Origin: Dechloromonas sp.
Lineage (GTDB): Bacteria; Pseudomonadota; Gammaproteobacteria; Burkholderiales; Rhodocyclaceae
Length of the DNA: 21,204 nt
Assembly: GCA_017302355.1 (NCBI GenBank)
Contig: JAFLDQ010000051.1
Coordinates: 1-21,204, forward strand
Direction: 5' to 3'
Shown: one piece after another, positions 14,927 to 21,204 of the stretch
Layout of the letters: each line of letters begins with the position of its first letter
Position numbering within the stretch: position 1 is the stretch's first letter
Notes under the pieces: model-generated
Database searches by the model: none
What the model was told of the DNA's origin: nothing
What the model saw: the letters and a program-made list of their open reading frames with translations, nothing else
Program-made: the position numbers and the translations under genes

Positions 14927-15958
14927 CTACAGATGTTCGAACTCGGCGTAATCGGCCTTGGGATCGCGGGCCGATGCACCAAAACAGATGCGGCCACTGC
15001 CCTTGAGTTCGATTTCGCCGCGCCGGACCAGAATCTCTTTCTCGGCGCCCAGGGTGACGTAGCTTCCGTTGGTGCTGCTGTCGACGTAGAAGTAACTGTC
15101 CATCCGCCGTTCGATCCGGCCGTGGGCGCGCGAGGCCTTGTGGTCGATGATCAGCAACTTGCTTTCCGGGCTTCGTCCGAGGGTCAGCGAGGAAGTCTTT
15201 TCGTCGAGCACGAAGGCGTTGCCACGGTAGCGGACGCACAGGCGATCGACGTCCGCGAGCATCTGGCTGGGCGTCGGATCGATGGTGACGTCGTGCTTGT
15301 GGTGCGGTTCATCGTGGTTGAGCCAATCCACTTCGCAGAGGTCCAGGTTCTTTTCGCCCTCCTTGAGACGCCCGAGGTCGGGCATTGGGCGGCTGAGAAT
15401 GGCGCTGCGCTTCGGCAACTCGCGGATCAACATCGAACTGGCGACGATCTGGTCGATACGCGCCAGGGCGGCAGTGTTTCTGGCGCCGGTGACCGCCCGG
15501 TTTCTCGCGGCGCTGATGACCTCTTCGCTTGGGACGGCGCTGCCGGCGTCGACGGCGCCGACATGCAGGCCGATGCGGATGGTGAGTTTGAGTCCGGAAA
15601 CCGGGGGCAGCTTGGAAACGCGCAACTGCATGTTGATCGCCGCCTGGCAGGCGTCTTCCGCCGAATCGAAGGCGGCCACCAGTTCGCCGCCCGAGATCTT
15701 CACCGTCTGGCCGCGGTAGCCGGCGATCGAGCGCTCCATGCGCCGCACGCATCGTTCGACGGCATACGCGGCTTCGGTATCGCCGATGCGCTGGAAAAGA
15801 CGCGCGCTTCCCGAAACATCGGCGAACATGGCAAATACCTTGCTTTGCGCTTTACTCATCGAAGTCAGGGTCCGTTTGAAGGCCTCGATTATCGCATTAT
15901 CGCGCGGAGTCGAACAGGGAAGTTCGGGAAGAAGGGCAATGCTCGCTGCGTGTGCCAT
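14927..15958 (-). CDS. Class III nucleotide cyclase-like domain fused to FHA domain, degenerate catalytic site
   Basis: The 343-residue protein has a cyclase homology domain (about 38-180) starting SKAQSKVFAMFADVSGSARLFQ, with the first metal aspartate at D47. The second metal aspartate, normally in an IGDE-like motif, is replaced: the sequence reads KISGGELVAAF (87-97). The usual VNxAAR motif reads VISAARNRA, lacking the asparagine. Cyclase activity is therefore doubtful and a nucleotide-sensing or scaffold role is possible. An FHA domain (about 248-330) follows with GR at 261-262, SRAH at 276-279 and DSSTNGSY at 293-300, predicting binding to phosphothreonine. No membrane helix or kinase is present. 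I chose the ATG at 15958 because GGAG lies upstream at good spacing; a start at 15859 (MSKAQS) is possible. Confidence 0.82.
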   Translation of the reverse strand: MAHAASIALLPELPCSTPRDNAIIEAFKRTLTSMSKAQSKVFAMFADVSGSARLFQRIGDTEAAYAVERCVRRMERSIAGYRGQTVKISGGELVAAFDSAEDACQAAINMQLRVSKLPPVSGLKLTIRIGLHVGAVDAGSAVPSEEVISAARNRAVTGARNTAALARIDQIVASSMLIRELPKRSAILSRPMPDLGRLKEGEKNLDLCEVDWLNHDEPHHKHDVTIDPTPSQMLADVDRLCVRYRGNAFVLDEKTSSLTLGRSPESKLLIIDHKASRAHGRIERRMDSYFYVDSSTNGSYVTLGAEKEILVRRGEIELKGSGRICFGASARDPKADYAEFEHL

Positions 15959-16027
15959 TTTGGGAGACTCCTGCGGTGACGATGGTTGCAGTATCCGCCG
16001 CGTCCGCATTCCGCCACGTTAAGTAAT

Positions 16028-16945
16028 TCACGGGTCATTGAATTTCCGGTGATTTCGCGGGCGCAGCACGTCGCCGCCAGCCATCGGCGCGGCGAACCCG
16101 AGCGGCACGCCGGCTGGCCTCAGCTCGGGGGGGTCGAAGGCGATATCGCCCTCCGCCACCGGCGTCTCCAGGGTGAGGCTGCGGAAATCGAACTGCACGT
16201 TGTCGGCCAGATGCGACGGCAGGATGTTCTGCATGGCGGTAAACACCGACTCGGTGCGTCCCGGGTAGCGGCGATCCCAGTCCTCCATCATTTCGCGGAT
16301 CTTCTGGCGCTGCAGGTTGCCCTGCGAGCCGCAGAGGTTGCAGGGAATGATCGGGTAGTCCATGCCGCGCGCGAAGCGGGCGATGTCCTTTTCCGAGCAA
16401 TAGGCCAGCGGCCGGATCACGACATGGGCCCGGTCGTCGGTGACCAGCTTCGGCGGCATCGCCTTGAGCTTGCCGCCGAACAGCATGTTGAGGAAGAGCG
16501 TGTGCACCATGTCGTCGCGGTGATGGCCAAGCGCGATCTTGTTCGCGCCAAGTTCCTTTGCCGTGCGGTAGATGATTCCGCGGCGCAGACGCGAGCACAG
16601 CGAACAGGTGGTCTTGCCCTCGGGGATCTTGTCCTTGACGATGGAGTAGGTGTCGGCCTCGACGATGCGGTAGTCGATTCCCAGACCCGCCAGATAACGC
16701 GGCAGGATCTCGGCCGGAAAGCCCGGCTGCTTCTGGTCGAGATTCATGGCGATCAGCCGGAACGCCACGGGCGCCCGCTTCTGCATGGCGAGCAGCATGT
16801 CGAGAAGGGTGTATGAGTCCTTGCCGCCGGAAATGCAGACCAGAACGGTGTCGCCGTCGGCGATCATGTTGTAGTCGATGATGGCCTTGCCGACGCGACC
16901 TTCGAGAAACTTTCTCAGCTTTTGCAGGGTATTCGAGGCTTCCAT
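16028..16945 (-). CDS. ttcA: tRNA 2-thiocytidine biosynthesis protein TtcA
   Basis: The 305-residue PP-loop enzyme has ATP-binding SGGKDS at 39-44. Two CxxC pairs, C114/C117 (CSLC) and C202/C205 (CNLC), together supply the cysteines that hold the iron-sulfur cluster and handle sulfur. [27 protein letters not shown] is also typical of TtcA. It adds sulfur to cytidine 32 in certain tRNAs. I chose ATG 16945 over a GTG at 16969 because [14 protein letters not shown] is the family-like N-terminus and CAGGAA precedes it. The gene is divergent from the midA-like gene and 69 bases upstream of the cyclase/FHA gene on the same strand. Confidence 0.95.
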   Translation of the reverse strand: MEASNTLQKLRKFLEGRVGKAIIDYNMIADGDTVLVCISGGKDSYTLLDMLLAMQKRAPVAFRLIAMNLDQKQPGFPAEILPRYLAGLGIDYRIVEADTYSIVKDKIPEGKTTCSLCSRLRRGIIYRTAKELGANKIALGHHRDDMVHTLFLNMLFGGKLKAMPPKLVTDDRAHVVIRPLAYCSEKDIARFARGMDYPIIPCNLCGSQGNLQRQKIREMMEDWDRRYPGRTESVFTAMQNILPSHLADNVQFDFRSLTLETPVAEGDIAFDPPELRPAGVPLGFAAPMAGGDVLRPRNHRKFNDP

Positions 16946-17043
16946 GGCAGATGTTCCTGAGCCTTCCACGGTCGACCGCGGAAAAAGGCCGAAGTTTATC
17001 CCGAGCCGAGCGGAATCTTCGCGCCATTGTCTTCATTGCCGGA

Positions 17044-17049
17044 TAGAAT
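17044..17049 (+). promoter_or_regulatory. Candidate -10 element for the midA-like gene
   Basis: TAGAAT (5/6 match) lies 21 bases before the ATG at 17071 in the divergent region with ttcA. No good -35 element lies at 16-18 bases upstream, so the call rests on one hexamer and its position. Confidence 0.3.
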
Positions 17050-17070
17050 CGGCGCCTTTCCGGAACATCG

Positions 17071-18228
17071 ATGAATCTCCCGCCACCTTCCGCAGAAGCC
17101 TCTGCCCACAGCCGGGAACTGGTCGCCGCGGTCGGCCGCGAGATCGGCGCGCGCGGCGGCTGGATCCCGTTCGCGCGCTACATGGAGATGGTGCTGTACG
17201 AGCCGGGCCTCGGCTACTACTCGGCGGGCGCGCGGAAATTCGGCGCGGCCGGCGATTTCGTCACCGCGCCGGAGATGAGCGCGTTTTTCGGGCGCGCGCT
17301 GGCACGCCAGGTCGCCGAGGTCATGGAAGCGTCGCAGCCGCTGCTGCTGGAAGCCGGCGCCGGCTCGGGGCGTCTGGCGGCTGACCTGCTGCTCGAACTC
17401 GAAGCGCTCGGGAGCCTGCCGGAGCGCTACGCGATCCTCGACCTGTCGGCCGATCTGCGCGAGCGGCAGCAGGCGATGCTGGCGGCTGCCGCACCGCATC
17501 TGCTGCCCCGCGTGCACTGGCTGGATCGTCTTCCGGAAGCGTTTTCGGGGGTCGTCGTGGCCAACGAACTGCTCGACGCGCTGCCCGCCCATGTCGTCGC
17601 CTGGCGGGATGACGGCATCTTCGAGCGCGGCGTCGGGTTCAGCGAGACAGGCGATCTGGCATGGTTCGAGCGGCCGGCGACGGGTCCGCTGCTGGCGGCC
17701 GCCGAAGAGATCGCCGGGCAGTGCACTCTGCCTCCGGGTTATGAGAGCGAGATCGGCCTTGCCGCGCGCGCCTGGGCCGCCGAATGGGGCCATCGTCTTC
17801 AATGCGGCGCGCTGCTGCTGATCGACTACGGCTTTCCACGCCGCGAGTTCTACCATCCGCAGCGCGGGCGCGGCACCCTGATGTGCCATTACCGTCATCA
17901 TTCGCATCCCGATCCGTTCTATCTGCCGGGCTTGCAGGATGTCACGGTCCACGTCGATTTCACGGCGATCATCGCCGCCGCCGATGCCGCCGGACTCGAT
18001 CTGCTCGGCTATGCCAGCCAGGGCCGGTTCCTGCTCAACTGCGGCATCCTCGACCTGCTGGCGAGGGAGCAGCCGGGCAGCACCGAGTACATCCGCGCCA
18101 GCGGCGCCATCAACCGGATGCTGATGCCGCACGAGATGGGCGAACTGTTCAAGGTCATCGCCATCGGCCGCGGCATCGCCCGCCCGTTGCTCGGGTTTGC
18201 CAGCGGCGACCAGAGCCGGCGCCTGTAG
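17071..18228 (+). CDS. SAM-dependent methyltransferase of the MidA/NDUFAF7 family
   Basis: The 385-residue protein shows the MidA-family layout. WIPFARYMEMVLYEPGLGYYS is near the N-terminus, GDFVTAPEMSAFFGRAL at 61-77, the SAM-binding loop LLEAGAGSGRLAADLL (92-107), and NELLDALPAHVV at 165-176. Further on are LLLIDYGFPRREFYHPQR, GTLMCHYRHH, and a C-terminal LMPHEMGELFKVIAIGR segment. The mitochondrial relative NDUFAF7 methylates an arginine of a complex I subunit; whether bacterial members do the same is not settled. The small membrane-protein gene starts 28 bases downstream. Confidence 0.9.
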   Translation: MNLPPPSAEASAHSRELVAAVGREIGARGGWIPFARYMEMVLYEPGLGYYSAGARKFGAAGDFVTAPEMSAFFGRALARQVAEVMEASQPLLLEAGAGSGRLAADLLLELEALGSLPERYAILDLSADLRERQQAMLAAAAPHLLPRVHWLDRLPEAFSGVVVANELLDALPAHVVAWRDDGIFERGVGFSETGDLAWFERPATGPLLAAAEEIAGQCTLPPGYESEIGLAARAWAAEWGHRLQCGALLLIDYGFPRREFYHPQRGRGTLMCHYRHHSHPDPFYLPGLQDVTVHVDFTAIIAAADAAGLDLLGYASQGRFLLNCGILDLLAREQPGSTEYIRASGAINRMLMPHEMGELFKVIAIGRGIARPLLGFASGDQSRRL

Positions 18229-18256
18229 CGGCCCCGCCTTCGTCCAGAGCCACGAG

Positions 18257-18475
18257 ATGCGTCACTATCCACTCCCGTTCATCGTTCTCACCGCGCTTGG
18301 CGTTCTCTGCGCCATCCCGGGACTGATCAGTGTCACCGGCTTCGGGGCGCTCGTCCATCCCGTTCTCGCCGACCCGATGGCGGGACTGGCCTTCATCGTT
18401 TCCGCCGTCGCACTGATCGGTTCGGGAGCGTTTCCGCTGGTGATCGAGAAGCTGAAGGAGGACGACGAGCGCTGA
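18257..18475 (+). CDS. Small two-helix membrane protein, family not recognised
   Basis: The 72-residue product starts MRHYPLPFIVLTALGVLCA. It has two hydrophobic segments, about 7-28 and 40-62, separated by a short Gly/His/Pro loop, and a charged C-terminal tail (KLKEDDER). It has no domain I can name. It follows the midA-like gene by 28 bases on the same strand, so co-transcription is likely, and it converges on queC 37 bases further on. The ATG at 18257 is preferred to an earlier in-frame start at 18197 that would overlap the midA-like gene. The ribosome binding site is weak. Confidence 0.6.
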   Translation: MRHYPLPFIVLTALGVLCAIPGLISVTGFGALVHPVLADPMAGLAFIVSAVALIGSGAFPLVIEKLKEDDER

Positions 18476-18512
18476 GCTTCGGCGCCGTTGCGAGGGTGGC
18501 GGTGAGCCGGCG

Positions 18513-19187
18513 TCAGGCGAGGTAACGGGTAGGATCGGGGAGGCCGCTCGCGGCAAAGCCGGCGGCGCGCAGGCGGCAGGAATCGCAGACGCCACAGGCA
18601 TTCCCTTCGCCGTCGGCGCGGTAGCACGACACCGTCAACGCATAGTCGACGCCCAGCCCGGCCCCCGTGCGGATGATGTCGGCCTTGGAGAGTTCGATCA
18701 GCGGCGCGTGGATCGTCAGACGGGCGCCCTCGACCGCGGCCCGCGTCGCCAGGTTGGCCATCGTCTCGAAGGCGGCGATATAGTCGGGCCGGCAATCGGG
18801 GTAGCCGGAATAGTCGACCGCATTGACCCCGACGAAGATGTCTCGGCTGCCCAGCACCTCGGCCCAGGCGAGCGCCAGCGAGAGCATGACGGTGTTGCGC
18901 GCCGGCACGTAGGTAACCGGGATGCCGGGCCGCACACCCCCGGTTGGCACGGCGATGCGGGGGTCGGTCAGCGCCGACCCGCCGAACTGGGCGAGGTCGA
19001 GACCGAGAATGCGGTGTTCGGCGGCGCCCAGCGCCCTGGCGACCCGCTCGGCGGCCCTGAGTTCGGCGCGATGCCGCTGGCCGTAATCGAACGACAGGCA
19101 GTGGCAGGAAAAGCCTTGGCTGCCCGCGATGGCGAGGCAGGTGGCCGAATCGAGGCCACCGGAAAGGAGAACGACAGCGGGCTTCAT
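18513..19187 (-). CDS. queC: 7-cyano-7-deazaguanine synthase QueC
   Basis: The 224-residue PP-loop enzyme has SGGLDS at 9-14, the conserved [13 protein letters not shown] at 31-43, [12 protein letters not shown] at 94-105 and [15 protein letters not shown] at 120-134. Four zinc-binding cysteines sit at C188, C198, C201 and C204. It turns 7-carboxy-7-deazaguanine plus ammonia and ATP into preQ0, the precursor of the tRNA base queuosine. No other que genes are in the window. It is divergent from the ABC transporter operon; the 97 bases between contain that operon's likely promoter. Confidence 0.97.
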   Translation of the reverse strand: MKPAVVLLSGGLDSATCLAIAGSQGFSCHCLSFDYGQRHRAELRAAERVARALGAAEHRILGLDLAQFGGSALTDPRIAVPTGGVRPGIPVTYVPARNTVMLSLALAWAEVLGSRDIFVGVNAVDYSGYPDCRPDYIAAFETMANLATRAAVEGARLTIHAPLIELSKADIIRTGAGLGVDYALTVSCYRADGEGNACGVCDSCRLRAAGFAASGLPDPTRYLA

Positions 19188-19246
19188 GGGGAGCCAATAT
19201 ACCCGAAACAGGGGCCGCCGGCGGCGGTCTCGGCTCGCTCATGGGC

Positions 19247-19252
19247 TACAAT
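19247..19252 (+). promoter_or_regulatory. Candidate -10 element for the ABC transporter operon
   Basis: TACAAT (5/6) lies 33 bases before the binding-protein ATG. Transcription from it would start near 19259 and keep the GGAG ribosome binding site (19275-19278). No clear -35 element is visible. Confidence 0.35.
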
Positions 19253-19284
19253 CCAGAGCCTTGAGACCGCTTCCGGAGAATTCG

Positions 19285-20451
19285 ATGCCGCTTCGCCTGA
19301 CCGCCCTCGCCGCCGCCCTGATGCTTGCCGGCTCCGCCTGCGCCGCCGACAGGATCAAGGTCGGGTTCGTTTCCACCCTTTCCGGCCCGGGGGCCGGGCT
19401 CGGGGTCGACATTCGCGATGGTTTCAATCTCGCCATGAAGCAGCTCGACGGCAAGCTCGGCGGCCTGCCGGCCGAGGTCATCGTCGCCGACGACCAGCAG
19501 AACCCCGACATCGCCAGGCAGACCGCCGACAAGTTCCTGAAGAAGGACAAGGTCGATTTCATGACCGGCATCGTCTTCTCCAACATCATGCTGGCGGTCG
19601 GGCCGGCCGTCTTCGAGAACCAGACCTTCTACATCTCGGCCAATGCCGGCCCGTCGCAGTATGCCGGCGAGCAATGCAACCCCTTCTTCTTCAACGTTGC
19701 CTGGCAGAACGACAACCTCCACGAGGCGGTCGGCAAGTACGTGCAGGACAAGGGTTTCCGGAATGTCGTGATCGTCACGCCGAATTATCCGGGCGGCAAG
19801 GATGCGGTCTCGGGGTTCAAGCGTTATTACAAGGGCAAGGTCGCCGAGGAGGTCTACACCAAGCTCGGCCAGCTCGACTTTGCCGCCGAGCTGGCGCAGA
19901 TTCGCGCCATCAAGCCGGATGCGCTGTTCTTCTTCCTCCCCGGCGGCATGGGCATCAACTTCGTCAAGCAGTTCGTCGCCGCCGGCCTGTCGCGCGACAC
20001 GCAGCTGTTCGCCCCCGGTTTCTCGGCCGACGAGGACGTGATCAAGGCGGTCGGCGCGCCGATGATGGGGATGTTCAATTCGTCGCACTGGGCGCACGAC
20101 ATTGACAATCCGGAAAACAGGCGCTTCGTCGCCGCGTTCCAGAAGGAGTACGGGCGCATGCCGTCGCTGTACGCCTCGCAGGGTTACGACGCCGCCTTGA
20201 TGATCGACGGCGCGGTGCGTGACGTGAAGGGCAAGGTCGAGGACAAGAAGGCCTTGCAGAAGGCGCTGGAAGCCAGGCATTTCAAGTCGGTGCGCGGCGA
20301 CTTCAAGTTCAACAGCAACCACTACCCGGTGCAGAACTACTACCTGCGGGTGATCGGCAAGGATGCCGACGGGCGCATCACCAACCGGATGATGGGAACG
20401 ATCTTCACCAACCACGCCGATGCCTATGTCTCGGCCTGCAAGATGAAGTGA
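19285..20451 (+). CDS. Branched-chain amino-acid-type ABC transporter substrate-binding protein
   Basis: The 388-residue protein has a signal peptide (about 1-20, ending AGSACA) and a mature type I periplasmic binding fold of the LivJ/LivK (Peripla_BP_6) kind. The mature part starts DRIKVGFVSTLSGPGAGLGVD and continues with VIVADDQQNPDIARQTADKF, KVDFMTGIVFSN and GFRNVVIVTPNYPGGKDAV. It has no lipobox at the expected cleavage site, so it should be soluble in the periplasm. The ligand is uncertain; many relatives bind aromatic acids, amides or short-chain amides rather than branched-chain amino acids. GGAG lies six bases before the ATG. The stop overlaps the GTG of the permease by four bases. 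Confidence 0.9.
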   Translation: MPLRLTALAAALMLAGSACAADRIKVGFVSTLSGPGAGLGVDIRDGFNLAMKQLDGKLGGLPAEVIVADDQQNPDIARQTADKFLKKDKVDFMTGIVFSNIMLAVGPAVFENQTFYISANAGPSQYAGEQCNPFFFNVAWQNDNLHEAVGKYVQDKGFRNVVIVTPNYPGGKDAVSGFKRYYKGKVAEEVYTKLGQLDFAAELAQIRAIKPDALFFFLPGGMGINFVKQFVAAGLSRDTQLFAPGFSADEDVIKAVGAPMMGMFNSSHWAHDIDNPENRRFVAAFQKEYGRMPSLYASQGYDAALMIDGAVRDVKGKVEDKKALQKALEARHFKSVRGDFKFNSNHYPVQNYYLRVIGKDADGRITNRMMGTIFTNHADAYVSACKMK

Positions 20452-21204
20452 CCCAGCTGGTTCTCGAACAGGCCCTGAACGGCCTGCAGTTCGGCCTCAT
20501 GCTGTTCCTGCTCGCCGCCGGGCTGACGCTCGTCTTCGGCATCATGGACTGCATCAACCTGGCCCATGGTTCGCTCTACATGGTGGGCGCTTACTTCGTT
20601 GCCGCGGCGGCGCAGGCCGCCGATTCATTCTGGATCGGTCTGGGCGCCGGGGTGGCGGGGGCGGCCGTTCTCGGTCTCGTGCTGGAACTCTCGCTGTTCC
20701 GTCATCTCTACCGGCGCGACCACCTGTCGCAGGTGCTCGCGACCTTCGGGCTGATCCTCGTCGCCAACGAAGCCGTGCGCATGATCTGGGGCGCCCAGCC
20801 GCTGCCGCTCAACCCTCCGGACGCGCTGTCGGGGCCGGTCGAGATCGGCGGATTCTTCTATCCGGCCTACCGGCTGGTAATCATCGCCTTCGGCCTTGCC
20901 GTCGCCGGGCTGCTTTACCTGCTCGTCGCCAGGAGCCGGGTCGGCATGTGGGTGCGCGCCGGCGCGGCCAATCGCGAAATGACCGAGGCGCTGGGCGTCA
21001 ATGTGCAGGGTCTGTTCACGGCGGTTTTCGTCTTCGGCGCCGCGCTCTGCGCGCTCGCCGGCGGATTGCTCGGGCCATTGCTGGCGGTCCAGATCGGCAT
21101 GGGCGAGAGCGTCCTGATCCTCGCCTTCGTCGTCATCATCATCGGCGGCATCGGCTCGATCCGCGGCGCGCTGGTCGGCAGCCTGATCGTCGGCACGGTC
21201 GACA
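20448..21204 (+). CDS. Branched-chain amino-acid-type ABC transporter permease (LivH-like), cut by window edge
   Basis: About 252 residues are visible. They start with GTG at 20448, which overlaps the upstream stop (GTGA), and continue MTQLVLEQALNGLQFGLML. Family features are LTLVFGIMDCINLAHGSLYMVGAY near the N-terminus, HLSQVLATFGLILVANEAVR, VGMWVRAGAANREMTEALGV (the loop facing the ATPase) and the final VVIIIGGIGSIRGALVGSL. Multiple hydrophobic segments fit an inner-membrane LivH permease. It pairs with the binding protein upstream. A LivM-type permease and two ATPases would be expected beyond the right edge, but this cannot be seen. Confidence 0.92.
   Translation, partial: MTQLVLEQALNGLQFGLMLFLLAAGLTLVFGIMDCINLAHGSLYMVGAYFVAAAAQAADSFWIGLGAGVAGAAVLGLVLELSLFRHLYRRDHLSQVLATFGLILVANEAVRMIWGAQPLPLNPPDALSGPVEIGGFFYPAYRLVIIAFGLAVAGLLYLLVARSRVGMWVRAGAANREMTEALGVNVQGLFTAVFVFGAALCALAGGLLGPLLAVQIGMGESVLILAFVVIIIGGIGSIRGALVGSLIVGTVD

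Noticed and set aside
18483..18512. Possible terminator between the small membrane protein gene and queC
   Set aside because: CGCCG and CGGCG can pair, but the loop is long and no T-run follows on either strand.

Overview
The window is GC-rich, densely packed bacterial chromosome. Its gene set and order (recA-recX, then lptB-rpoN-hpf-ptsN-hprK, plus ttcA, queC and a MidA-type methyltransferase) fit a Betaproteobacterium. HPr kinase beside rpoN and ptsN is typical of that class. I lean towards Rhodocyclales, but this is inference from general family knowledge and no search was run.

Layout. (1) Positions 1-1482, minus strand: a VanZ-family membrane protein followed by the start of a cation-transporting P-type ATPase that runs off the left edge. 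(2) Positions 1565-7092, plus strand: a compact restriction-modification cassette. It holds a Type III-like DNA methyltransferase whose 3' part is frameshifted and appears internally deleted, a DUF1016/YhcG-type PD-(D/E)XK nuclease, and a complete Type III-like helicase-nuclease (Res). The genes touch or nearly touch. (3) Positions 7096-8592, minus strand: a sodium:solute symporter with a histidine-rich C-terminus, converging on res. (4) Positions 8593-8963: a 371-base regulatory region with a 14/16 LexA box, a structured leader and two promoter candidates. (5) Positions 8964-14448, plus strand: recA-recX-lptB-rpoN-hpf-ptsN-hprK, with overlapping or closely spaced genes. (6) Positions 14501-14857: a small secreted protein with three PsiF-like cysteine-flanked repeats. 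(7) Positions 14927-16945, minus strand: ttcA and a degenerate nucleotide-cyclase-like protein fused to an FHA domain. (8) Positions 17071-18475, plus strand: a MidA-like methyltransferase and a 72-residue two-helix membrane protein. (9) Positions 18513-19187, minus strand: queC. (10) Positions 19285 to the right edge, plus strand: a branched-chain amino-acid-type ABC transporter (binding protein, then a LivH-like permease cut by the edge).

How the parts connect. recA and recX form the SOS recombinase and its modulator, and recX overlaps lptB by an ATGA junction. The SOS-controlled promoter may therefore read into genes for lipopolysaccharide export, sigma-54, ribosome hibernation and the nitrogen-related phosphotransferase branch. 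The restriction cassette is the clearest accessory element. Its methyltransferase looks damaged while both nuclease genes look intact. Most of the remaining window is ordinary housekeeping sequence.
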